NCBI GenBank assembly: GCA_002320935.1
Contig: DCLG01000097.1
Location: 16,963 to 30,806, forward strand
DNA from: Pedobacter sp. UBA1654
GTDB lineage: Bacteria; Bacteroidota; Bacteroidia; Sphingobacteriales; Sphingobacteriaceae
DNA: 13,844 nt
Direction: 5' to 3'
Shown here: one piece after another, positions 7,333 through 13,844 of the stretch
Numbering within the stretch: the stretch's first letter is position 1
Layout of the letters: each line of letters starts with the position of its first letter
Position numbers and translations under genes: made by a program
Notes under the pieces: model-generated
The model's input: the letters and a program-made list of their open reading frames with translations, nothing else
Databases searched by the model: none
Told to the model about the DNA's origin: nothing

Positions 7333-9234
7333 ATGATGCAAATTAAAACCTTTGAAGAGTACCAGCAAACCTATAAACACAGTGTGGAACAACCTGAGGA
7401 ATTCTGGGCTGGCATAGCCGAAAACTTCCTTTGGAAGAAGAAATGGGACAAGGTCCTGTCCTGGAACTTTTCTGAACCTAACGTAAAGTGGTTTGAAGGT
7501 GGAAAACTGAACATTACTGAAAACTGTCTCGACCGGCATCTTGCAGAAAATGGCGACAAACCAGCCATCATCTGGGAACCTAATGATCCTGAAAAAGATG
7601 CCATCACCATTACTTATAACATCCTGCATGTGCAGGTCTGCCGGTTTGCCAATGTGCTTAAGAAAAATGGCGTTAAAAAGGGAGACCGTATATGTATATA
7701 TATGCCGATGGTGCCGGAACTTGCCGTAGCGGTACTGGCCTGTGCACGGATCGGAGCAGTGCACTCGGTTATTTTTGGTGGCTTTTCTGCCCAATCCATC
7801 GCCGACAGGATCAACGATGCGCAATGTAAACTCGTGATCACAGCAGATGGTTCTTTCCGTGGCAATAAGCAGATCCAGCTTAAGGAAGTGATCGATGACG
7901 CCCTGATCGGATGCCCTACCGTAGAAAAGGTGATCGTACTTACGAATACCCGTACACCGGTATCCATGATCAAAGGTCGTGACATCTGGTGGGAAGATGA
8001 AATTAAACTCGTGGATGCTAACTGTCCGGCAGAAGAAATGGATGCGGAAGATATGCTTTTCATCCTGTACACTTCCGGATCTACCGGTAAACCAAAAGGG
8101 GTGGTTCATACTATTGGGGGCTATATGGTTTATGCAGGTTATACCTTCGCCAATGTATTCAACTACCAGCCTGAGGAAGTATTCTTCTGTACCGCAGATA
8201 TCGGCTGGATCACCGGCCACTCTTATATTGTTTACGGACCTTTGTCGCAAGGTGCAACAACCCTGATGTTTGAAGGTGTACCGACCTATCCGGATGCTTC
8301 CAGATTATGGCAGATCGTAGAAAAACATAAAGTAAACATTCTCTATACTGCTCCAACAGCTATCCGTTCGCTTATGAGCTTCGGAACCGAACCGATCCAG
8401 GGCAATGACCTGACCAGCCTTCGCGTGCTGGGCTCTGTGGGTGAGCCGATCAACGAAGAAGCATGGCACTGGTACGACGAGCAGATCGGAAAAGGAAACT
8501 GCCCGATCGTTGATACCTGGTGGCAAACGGAAAATGGTGGTATCATGATTTCACCTATAGCTTTTGTTACACCTACCAAGCCGAGCTACGCAACGTTGCC
8601 ACTTCCGGGTATCCAGCCAATATTGGTTGATGAAGCCGGAAATGAAATAGAAGGGAATGGTGTAAGTGGAAACCTCTGCATTAAATTCCCATGGCCAGGT
8701 ATCCTGAGAACAACCTACGGCGATCATGAGCGTTGCAAACTGACTTATTTCTCTACCTATAAGGATATGTACTTTACCGGTGATGGGGTAATGCGCGATG
8801 AGGATGGCTATTACAAAATTACTGGCCGTGTAGACGATGTGATCAATGTGTCTGGCCATAGAATTGGTACCGCAGAGGTTGAAAATGCCATTAACATGCA
8901 CTCCGGAGTCGTAGAAAGTGCAGTAGTCGGTTTCCCGCATGATGTAAAAGGTCAGGGTATTTATGCCTTTGTAATTTTCTCGGATTCCCAGCATGATCCT
9001 GATCTGAATAAAAGAGATATCCTGCAGACCGTAACACGGGTAATTGGTGCGATTGCTAAACCAGATAAAATTCTTTTCGTATCTGGCTTACCAAAAACCA
9101 GGTCCGGAAAGATCATGCGCAGGATATTGAGGAAGATTGCGGAGGGAGAAACTTCCAACCTTGGAGACACCTCAACATTGCTTGATCCGGCGGTTGTGGA
9201 CGAGATCGTTGAAGCCGCAGGCAAGTTAAATTAA
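7333..9234 (+). CDS. acs: Acetyl-CoA synthetase (AMP-forming acetate-CoA ligase)
   Basis: Activates acetate to acetyl-CoA through acetyl-AMP, for cytosolic acetate assimilation. The 633-aa protein is near the family norm (about 630-650). An Acs N-terminal domain ([19 protein letters not shown]) leads into the adenylating core. Motifs seen are the P-loop [11 protein letters not shown] (246-256), [10 protein letters not shown] (394-403, A5 acetate/ATP site), [15 protein letters not shown] (498-512, hinge and A8) and TRSGKIMRR, with Lys593 as the A10 catalytic lysine that is reversibly acetylated in characterised Acs enzymes. The WWQTENGG signature and length separate it from propionyl-CoA synthetase and acetoacetyl-CoA synthetase with fair confidence. 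The start is the first ATG at 7333; a second ATG follows immediately at 7336 and cannot be excluded. No clear terminator separates it from the csbD-like gene. Confidence 0.96.
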   Translation: MMQIKTFEEYQQTYKHSVEQPEEFWAGIAENFLWKKKWDKVLSWNFSEPNVKWFEGGKLNITENCLDRHLAENGDKPAIIWEPNDPEKDAITITYNILHVQVCRFANVLKKNGVKKGDRICIYMPMVPELAVAVLACARIGAVHSVIFGGFSAQSIADRINDAQCKLVITADGSFRGNKQIQLKEVIDDALIGCPTVEKVIVLTNTRTPVSMIKGRDIWWEDEIKLVDANCPAEEMDAEDMLFILYTSGSTGKPKGVVHTIGGYMVYAGYTFANVFNYQPEEVFFCTADIGWITGHSYIVYGPLSQGATTLMFEGVPTYPDASRLWQIVEKHKVNILYTAPTAIRSLMSFGTEPIQGNDLTSLRVLGSVGEPINEEAWHWYDEQIGKGNCPIVDTWWQTENGGIMISPIAFVTPTKPSYATLPLPGIQPILVDEAGNEIEGNGVSGNLCIKFPWPGILRTTYGDHERCKLTYFSTYKDMYFTGDGVMRDEDGYYKITGRVDDVINVSGHRIGTAEVENAINMHSGVVESAVVGFPHDVKGQGIYAFVIFSDSQHDPDLNKRDILQTVTRVIGAIAKPDKILFVSGLPKTRSGKIMRRILRKIAEGETSNLGDTSTLLDPAVVDEIVEAAGKLN

Positions 9235-9299
9235 AACAAAATCCCTGCATAGCTGTTCTATTATCAACAAACAGAATTTATAACCTAATACATATAATC

Positions 9300-9485
9300 A
9301 TGGATGAGTTAGAATTAAAAGGAAAATGGAACGAAATCAAAGGAAAAGCAAAACAAGCATATGCTGATTTGACTGAGGACGATTTAAAATACGAAGATGG
9401 TAAAAGCGATGAACTTTACGGAAAATTGCAACAGAAGACTGGTAAAACCAGAGAAGAAGTTGTAGACTGGTTGAAGTCATTGTAA
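9300..9485 (+). CDS. CsbD family stress-response protein
   Basis: A 61-aa hydrophilic, charged protein of the CsbD-like family. The [20 protein letters not shown] segment (residues 10-29) followed by [21 protein letters not shown] (34-54) is the family pattern. Family members are general-stress-induced in Bacillus and abundant under stress elsewhere, but their molecular function is unknown. It starts at ATG 9300, 65 bp after acs, and is followed by its own hairpin terminator. No TAnnTTTG promoter was found directly upstream, so read-through from acs or an alternative sigma factor is possible. Confidence 0.92.
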   Translation: MDELELKGKWNEIKGKAKQAYADLTEDDLKYEDGKSDELYGKLQQKTGKTREEVVDWLKSL

Positions 9486-9503
9486 ACCATAATAACCTAT
9501 TAA

Positions 9504-9542
9504 GAGCGGTTGTACATTCATTTGTGCAGCCGCTTTGTTTTT
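9504..9542 (+). terminator. Rho-independent terminator after the csbD-like gene
   Basis: Arms 9505-9516 and 9523-9534 form a 12-bp stem including two G-U pairs, closed by a 6-nt loop (TTCATT). A T-rich run, TTGTTTTT, follows from 9535. It lies 19 bp after the stop codon at 9485. Confidence 0.85.
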
Positions 9543-9635
9543 ACCAGCATTTGAACCGCCTGGTGCCAGGCCCCGGGAATCATGGGCAGTCATACGGTGA
9601 TTGAACAGTTATCTTAAAGCTTTTCGACAGCTCTG

Positions 9636-9690
9636 GCTGAAGCATAGGTGTACAACAGCTGTAGCATTGCTGTCCAGTAGCTGTCCGTTC
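9636..9690 (+). repeat. Degenerate 11-bp tandem repeat (GCTGT-type units)
   Basis: Five consecutive 11-bp units begin at 9636, 9647, 9658, 9669 and 9680: GCTGAAGCATA, GGTGTACAACA, GCTGTAGCATT, GCTGTCCAGTA and GCTGTCCGTTC. Units 1 and 3 agree at 9 of 11 positions; units 4 and 5 share GCTGTCC. The series stops at 9691. It lies about 50 bp upstream of the surE promoter candidate. The period is close to one helical turn. Function unknown. Confidence 0.5.
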
Positions 9691-9737
9691 CTGGAATCTG
9701 TTTGCGGGGTAAATAAAACCTCAATCCACATTAATGC

Positions 9738-9768
9738 TTAAACATTGTATTGAATTCTTGTACTTTTG
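9738..9768 (+). promoter_or_regulatory. Putative promoter of the surE-lpxB operon
   Basis: TACTTTTG at 9761-9768 is an exact match to TAnnTTTG. TTA at 9738-9740 lies 20 bp upstream as a one-mismatch -33 element. Predicted start near 9775, about 24 nt before the surE TTG codon. Confidence 0.5.
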
Positions 9769-9798
9769 GTGCAACAATTAACATAGAACCATATTACC

Positions 9799-10578
9799 TT
9801 GAAAAAACAAGCCAATAGACCCAATATCCTTGTTGTAAATGATGATGGTATCACCGCACCGGGCATCAAAAACCTGATTGAAGTGGCACAGGAAATCGGA
9901 AACGTTGTCGTGGTCGCACCAGACGGGCCACAGTCGGGCATGGGCCATGCCATCACCATCGGCAAACCACTCAGATTTGATAAGGTCGATCTTTATCCTG
10001 GCGTGGAGATGTACAAATGTTCAGGTACGCCTGTAGACTGTGTGAAGCTGGCGGTAAACAAGATCTTTAAGGGTAAGAAGCCTGATCTTTGTGTTTCCGG
10101 TATTAACCATGGCTTAAACAACTCCATCAATGTGATTTATTCAGGTACCATGTCTGCAGCAGTAGAAGGTGCTATCGAGTCCATTCCTTCCATCGGCTTT
10201 TCATTGGATGATTTTTCTCAGGAGGCAGATTTCAGCCATACTAAGAAATTCATCAAAGTGATCTGTGAAGAAGTTTTAGCGAATGGGCTTCCACCTGCGA
10301 CTTTATTAAATGTAAACTTTCCGAAAGGCGCTGACCTGAAAGGCATAAAAGTATGCCGTCAGGCGAATGCGAAATGGGCGGAGGAATTTGACGAGCGTAA
10401 TGACCCTTACCAAAGACCATATTACTGGTTAACGGGTGTATTCCAGAACTTTGATAAAGGTGAAGATACTGATGTCTGGGCTCTTGAAAACAACTATGTA
10501 TCTGTCGTACCGGTGCAGTTTGATCTTACCGCACATCATGCGATCCCGGTTCTTAATACCTGGAATTTTGATGTTTAA
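9799..10578 (+). CDS. surE: 5'/3'-nucleotidase SurE
   Basis: Divalent-metal-dependent phosphatase that removes phosphate from nucleoside monophosphates (survival protein E). The 259-aa protein has the metal-site motif NILVVNDDG (residues 9-17; Asp15 and Asp16), Ser46 in PQSGMGHAIT, CSGTPVDCV (74-82) and SGINHGLN (100-107; Asn103), all expected ligands. The start is TTG at 9799. An in-frame TAG lies at 9784-9786 and there is no ATG or GTG between it and the NDDG motif, so TTG giving MKKQANRPN is the only reasonable choice. The 3' end overlaps the next gene by 8 bp. It is first gene of a three-gene operon with lpxB. Confidence 0.95.
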   Translation: MKKQANRPNILVVNDDGITAPGIKNLIEVAQEIGNVVVVAPDGPQSGMGHAITIGKPLRFDKVDLYPGVEMYKCSGTPVDCVKLAVNKIFKGKKPDLCVSGINHGLNNSINVIYSGTMSAAVEGAIESIPSIGFSLDDFSQEADFSHTKKFIKVICEEVLANGLPPATLLNVNFPKGADLKGIKVCRQANAKWAEEFDERNDPYQRPYYWLTGVFQNFDKGEDTDVWALENNYVSVVPVQFDLTAHHAIPVLNTWNFDV

Positions 10579-10837
10579 CAAACTTAAAGATACGGTCTGG
10601 ACAGGAATTGGTGTAGGGATCCTGGTACCTGGGATACTGATTGGCATTACCTGGTACATCATGCATAAAATCTCTTTCCTGGCGAAAGCAGATCTTTTGC
10701 TGATCGGGTGTATTGCCGTGAATGCAGTTATGCTGAAGATCGTGTTCAAACAAAACAAAGATAATTTCGGCCGTGGCCTCATCAGTGCAACCTTTCTGTG
10801 GGCCATGGCTTTCTTTTACTATAAAGTATCCAAATAA
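10571..10837 (+). CDS. Small three-helix membrane protein of unknown function between surE and lpxB
   Basis: I do not recognise a named family. The 88-aa protein starting MFNKLKDTVWTG has three hydrophobic segments: residues 10-31 (with GIGVGILVPGILIGITW), 41-59 and 69-84. A polar, basic loop, KQNKDNFGRG (60-69), separates the last two. Its ATG at 10571 lies inside the surE end (8-bp overlap, ATGTTTAA), and its TAA shares one base with the lpxB ATG, so translation of all three genes is probably coupled. The frame extends upstream to 10436, but that would overlap surE by over 140 bp and add a non-membrane basic stretch, so the 10571 start is preferred. The codon pattern and tight fit argue for a real gene. 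A role in envelope or lipid A metabolism is inferred only from position. Confidence 0.82.
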   Translation: MFNKLKDTVWTGIGVGILVPGILIGITWYIMHKISFLAKADLLLIGCIAVNAVMLKIVFKQNKDNFGRGLISATFLWAMAFFYYKVSK

Positions 10838-11955
10838 TGAAGTACTACCTTGTAGCTGGTGAAGCATCGGGAGATTTGCATGGCGCTAACCTCATGCGCG
10901 CATTAAAAGCAGTGGATCCGGATGCCTCATTCAGGTACTTTGGTGGTGATAAGATGCAGCAGGAGGGTGGTACCCTGGTGAAACACTATGCCGATATGGC
11001 CTTTATGGGCTTCACAGAGGTCGTGCTCAACCTGAGAACCATTCTCCGGAACATGAAAACATGCAAGGAAGATGTATTAGCATATCAACCGGATGCATTG
11101 ATCCTGATCGATTTTCCTGGATTTAACCTGAAAATCGCAGAATTTGCAAAGAACAAGGGCATAAAAGTGTGCTACTACATTTCCCCTAAAGTCTGGGCCT
11201 GGAACCAAAAACGGGTACTCCGGATCAAAAAGGTTGTGGATAAAATGTTCTGCATTCTGCCTTTTGAGGTGGCCTTTTACAAAGGCTGGGATATGGAAAT
11301 CGATTATGTCGGCAATCCATTGCTGGATGAAATTGCACTCTTCAAACCCGACCCACAGTTTCGTGAACTACATCAGCTTGGCAACAAGAAGATCATTGCA
11401 CTGCTTCCTGGAAGTCGTAAGCAGGAAATTGAACGTTTGCTGCCAGTGATGTTGAGCACGGCGGCCGGCTTTCCCGAATATCAGTTCGTTATTGCAGGTG
11501 CACCCAGCTTTCAACCCGACTATTATGCACAGTTTAATGGGGGTAATGCCGTGCCTCTGGTATTTGGTCAAACCTATAACCTGTTGCAGCACGCACATGC
11601 AGCAATCGTAGCTTCCGGAACGGCTACGTTGGAAGCTGCGCTCTTTCAAATTCCGCAGGTGGTGGTTTATAAAGGGGGCGCCATTTCGATAGCCATAGCC
11701 CGGATGGTGGTTAACATCAAATACATCTCCCTGGTTAACCTGATTATGGATAAAAAGGTTGTTACAGAGCTGATCCAGGAAGACTGCAATACTACACTTT
11801 TATCCTCCACGCTTGGGGATATCCTGGAAGGTCCGGTGCGCGAAACGATGTTGCTGGACTACAAGGCACTTGCAACTGTAATGGGTACTCCCGGAGCGTC
11901 CGAAAGAACCGCTGAACTGATCACAAAGTTTCTCAAAAACCCGGTGAATTCTTAA
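10837..11955 (+). CDS. lpxB: Lipid-A-disaccharide synthase LpxB
   Basis: Glycosyltransferase (GT19) that condenses UDP-2,3-diacylglucosamine with lipid X to form the lipid A disaccharide on the cytoplasmic face of the inner membrane. At 372 aa it is normal length. Motifs are GEASGDLHG (8-16), FGGDKM (35-40), FMGFTEVV (56-63), DFPGFN (92-97), SPKVWAW (116-122), YVGNPL (157-162), LLPGSRKQEI (189-198) and a GTATLEAAL segment near 267-275. It starts at ATG 10837, overlapping the preceding stop by one base. Presence of lpxB confirms a Gram-negative, lipid A-making envelope. No strong terminator follows; weak inverted repeats occur at 11956-11971 and 12012-12028. Confidence 0.97.
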   Translation: MKYYLVAGEASGDLHGANLMRALKAVDPDASFRYFGGDKMQQEGGTLVKHYADMAFMGFTEVVLNLRTILRNMKTCKEDVLAYQPDALILIDFPGFNLKIAEFAKNKGIKVCYYISPKVWAWNQKRVLRIKKVVDKMFCILPFEVAFYKGWDMEIDYVGNPLLDEIALFKPDPQFRELHQLGNKKIIALLPGSRKQEIERLLPVMLSTAAGFPEYQFVIAGAPSFQPDYYAQFNGGNAVPLVFGQTYNLLQHAHAAIVASGTATLEAALFQIPQVVVYKGGAISIAIARMVVNIKYISLVNLIMDKKVVTELIQEDCNTTLLSSTLGDILEGPVRETMLLDYKALATVMGTPGASERTAELITKFLKNPVNS

Positions 11956-12173
11956 GTAACCTGTTAGTTACGGATGTTTTATTCGGCATAATAGATAATA
12001 TATTTACATCTAAGCAAAGGTTTTGCTTCCTACACGCTAAGATTCATCTATTTCTGAGTAGATCTGCTGCATTTCGTTGTAAACTAAGTTTATAGCCTGA
12101 AATGCCGGTTGATGTTGGAGGCAAAATTGCTGCTGATAAATTAACAATCGACCATTCGCAACAATATTCCTCA

Positions 12174-13340
12174 ATGAAAAAATCTATTCAGCTTGCTTTA
12201 CTTGTATTTACAAGTGCGATCATCAGCTCATGTGGCGGTAAAGACGAGAAAGCTGCAAAGGCTGCTGCAGCGGCAAATCAGGTTAAAGCATACAAAGTAT
12301 TGGAAATTCAACCCCGGGATGCAACCCTCAATACCGACTTCCCGGCCAGCATACAGGGGCAGCAGAATATTGAGATCAGGCCGCGTGTGGATGGCTATAT
12401 AGAACAGATTTATGTGGACGAGGGTGCTGTGGTAAAAGCTGGACAGTTGCTGTTTAAGATCAATGCCCCACAGTTTGAACAGGAGGTACGCACAGCTGCA
12501 GCCAGCATCAAGAGTGCCGAAGCGCAGGTGAGTACCGCAAAAATGGCGGTCACCAAAGTAAGGCCTCTGGTCGAAAAAGACATCATCAGTAAATATGAAC
12601 TGGAATCTGCCGAGTACAACTACCAGGCTGCACTTGCCATGCTTTCACAAGCACAGGCTGCATTGGCCAATGCGAGAACAAACCTGAGCTATACTGCCGT
12701 TCGCAGTCCGGTTAACGGGGTTGTGGGTTCTATTCCCTTCCGGCTGGGTAGCCTGGTAAGTGGTTCCAATGCGGAGCCGCTTACAACCGTTTCCAGCATC
12801 GGGAATGTCTATGCATATTTCGCTTTCAATGAAAAATTACTTCTGGAATTCAACAAAGATACCAAAGGGACTTTTGCTGCACGCATCAAACAGCTGCCTC
12901 CAGTATCGCTGGTCCTGGCAAATGGATCATTATACGAACACCAGGGGCGTATCCAGACGGTTAATGGTCTGATCAATACAGCTACCGGTTCGGTGAACGT
13001 CCGGGCAAGTTTCCCCAATCCCGAGGGACTGATCAGAAGCGGAAGCAGTGCAACTGTACGTATTCCAAGTCAGGTGAAAAATGGTATTATCGTTCCTCAA
13101 AGTGCCACCTTCGAGCTGCAGGATAAGCGCTTTGCAGTAGTTGTAGGTGCCGACAGCGTGAGTAAGAACGTACCTATCACGATACGTGAAAATACCGCAG
13201 GACTTTTCTTCGTGGTGGATAAAGGACTGAAGCCGGGTTACAGGATCGTACTGGAAGGCGTATCAAATCTGAAAGATGGCAGCAAGATCAAGCCTGTCGC
13301 TGCGCGTCCGGAAACCATTTATGCAGACTTAAATAACTAA
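12174..13340 (+). CDS. RND efflux periplasmic adaptor (membrane fusion protein), lipoprotein
   Basis: AcrA/MexA-type adaptor that bridges an inner-membrane RND pump to an outer-membrane channel. I place the start at ATG 12174 (MKKSIQLALL), giving 388 aa. It creates a proper lipoprotein signal with lipobox IISSC and Cys20 as the lipidated residue; the ATG at 12102 would add 24 residues that spoil it. Order: signal 1-20, Ala-rich linker, first half of the lipoyl-like domain with RPRVDGYIEQIYVDEGAVV (69-87), helical hairpin about 100-170 (Ala/Gln-rich heptads), second lipoyl half VRSPVNGVVG (176-185), then beta-barrel and membrane-proximal domains. It is followed 3 bp later by the pump gene. No regulator or outer-membrane factor is visible. 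Substrates cannot be predicted. Confidence 0.94.
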   Translation: MKKSIQLALLVFTSAIISSCGGKDEKAAKAAAAANQVKAYKVLEIQPRDATLNTDFPASIQGQQNIEIRPRVDGYIEQIYVDEGAVVKAGQLLFKINAPQFEQEVRTAAASIKSAEAQVSTAKMAVTKVRPLVEKDIISKYELESAEYNYQAALAMLSQAQAALANARTNLSYTAVRSPVNGVVGSIPFRLGSLVSGSNAEPLTTVSSIGNVYAYFAFNEKLLLEFNKDTKGTFAARIKQLPPVSLVLANGSLYEHQGRIQTVNGLINTATGSVNVRASFPNPEGLIRSGSSATVRIPSQVKNGIIVPQSATFELQDKRFAVVVGADSVSKNVPITIRENTAGLFFVVDKGLKPGYRIVLEGVSNLKDGSKIKPVAARPETIYADLNN

Positions 13341-13343
13341 AGG

Positions 13344-13844
13344 ATGTTTAAAAAATTCATACAACGACCGGTACTTTCTACGGTTATATCCGTCATCATT
13401 GTAATTCTGGGGCTTTTAGGCCTTATTGCGCTGCCAATCTCACAGTATCCGGATATTGCACCGCCAACCGTGCAGGTGTCGGCAAGTTATGCGGGTGCAA
13501 ATGCGGATGTAGTACTTAAGAGTGTGGTCGTACCATTGGAGGAACAGATCAATGGCGTAGAGAACATGACTTACATGACTTCTTCTGCAACCAATGAAGG
13601 AACTGCTACAATAAGTATATTTTTCAAGGTTGGTACAGATCCTGATCTTGCAGCTGTGAATGTGCAGAACAGGGTTTCACGGGCCACCAGTTTGCTGCCG
13701 CAGGAGGTTACGCGGGCAGGGGTAACGGTAACCAAGAGTCAAAGCACGAACCTTCTTGTATTCTCCATTTACAGTAAAGTTCCTGCATACGATCAAACCT
13801 TTCTGCAGAACTATGCCAAGATCAACATCATCCCCCAGATTCAG
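13344..13844 (+). CDS. RND multidrug efflux pump, AcrB/MexB-type (HAE1), N-terminal part
   Basis: The frame is open from ATG 13344 to the last base of the window: 167 codons, with the rest outside. It begins MFKKFIQRPVLSTVISVII, giving a short cytoplasmic N-terminus and first transmembrane helix (about 10-32). The HAE1 hallmark QYPDIAPPTVQVSASYAGA (34-52) follows, then VVPLEEQINGVENMTYMTS (62-80), VGTDPDLAAVNVQNRV (95-110) and LPQEV near 117-121, matching the PN1 part of the porter domain of AcrB. It starts 3 bp after the adaptor stop, so translational coupling is likely. Full-length relatives are about 1,040-1,070 aa. Proton-relay residues lie beyond the window, so activity cannot be judged. 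Confidence 0.95.
   Translation, partial: MFKKFIQRPVLSTVISVIIVILGLLGLIALPISQYPDIAPPTVQVSASYAGANADVVLKSVVVPLEEQINGVENMTYMTSSATNEGTATISIFFKVGTDPDLAAVNVQNRVSRATSLLPQEVTRAGVTVTKSQSTNLLVFSIYSKVPAYDQTFLQNYAKINIIPQIQ

Larger units (their letters stand above)
9486..9798 (+). other. Intergenic region between the csbD-like gene and surE
   Basis: 313 bp with no credible gene on either strand (longest frames about 20 codons). It holds the csbD terminator (9504-9542) and the palindrome GCCTGG-TG-CCAGGC at 9558-9571. A run of GCTGT-like motifs spaced 11 bp apart follows (9636-9690), then the surE promoter candidate (9738-9768). The remainder shows nothing I recognise. Confidence 0.75.

Noticed and set aside
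7279..8250. 323-codon open frame antisense to acs (minus strand)
   Set aside because: It lies opposite the well-supported acs gene, shows no recognisable domain, and its composition is what the complement of a biased coding frame gives. The same applies to the minus-strand frame at 8551-8994.
10436..10570. N-terminal extension of the small membrane protein within surE
   Set aside because: It would overlap surE by more than 140 bp in another frame, and the added residues are not part of the three-helix pattern. ATG at 10571 fits the coupled operon.
12012..12028. 7-bp hairpin AAGCAAA-GGT-TTTGCTT after lpxB as a terminator
   Set aside because: The stem is AT-rich with a 3-nt loop and no following T-run, so terminator activity is doubtful.
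12085..12092. TAAGTTTA as a -7 element for the efflux operon
   Set aside because: It has one mismatch and no TTG at the required distance upstream; not enough for a promoter call.
12102..12173. 24-residue N-terminal extension of the RND adaptor
   Set aside because: The start at 12174 yields a canonical lipoprotein signal peptide; the extension would bury it behind a polar stretch.

Overview
The window looks like a chromosomal segment of a Bacteroidota bacterium, most likely Sphingobacteriaceae (Pedobacter/Mucilaginibacter-like; the genus is a guess). Three things point there. The block rpmB-rpmG-DUF4295-ftsY-rimO includes the Bacteroidota-restricted DUF4295 protein. Start codons generally lack a convincing Shine-Dalgarno sequence, and several upstream regions carry the Bacteroidota -7 promoter motif TAnnTTTG. 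The efflux adaptor, LepB and BshC sequences are also of the Bacteroidota type. The content is almost entirely housekeeping. I see no transposase, phage gene, CRISPR array, tRNA or rRNA.

Layout. Positions 1-986 (+) hold the 3' part of type I signal peptidase lepB. It ends at a perfect bidirectional hairpin terminator (1055-1090) shared with the convergent minus-strand block. That block (6953 down to 1109) reads rpmB (bL28), rpmG (bL33), DUF4295, a rho-independent terminator, ftsY, rimO, bshC and an Ldh_2-family malate/lactate-type dehydrogenase. It joins ribosome assembly and modification and membrane targeting to the last step of bacillithiol synthesis. A 379-bp divergent intergenic region (6954-7332) carries a promoter for rpmB, a candidate promoter for acs and a GC-rich symmetric element. 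Acetyl-CoA synthetase (acs, 7333-9234, +) follows, then a small CsbD-like stress protein with its own terminator.

After a second gene-free stretch (9486-9798), which has a degenerate 11-bp repeat and a promoter, comes a tightly overlapping operon. It contains surE (nucleotidase, TTG start), an unrecognised 88-aa three-helix membrane protein, and lpxB (lipid A disaccharide synthase). The window ends with an RND tripartite efflux locus: a lipoprotein periplasmic adaptor (12174-13340) and the first 167 codons of the AcrB-type inner-membrane pump (13344 onward).

I find no convincing undescribed multi-gene system. The most useful leads are the two structured intergenic elements (7093-7157 and 9636-9690), the small overlapped membrane protein between surE and lpxB, and the bshC/dehydrogenase pairing.
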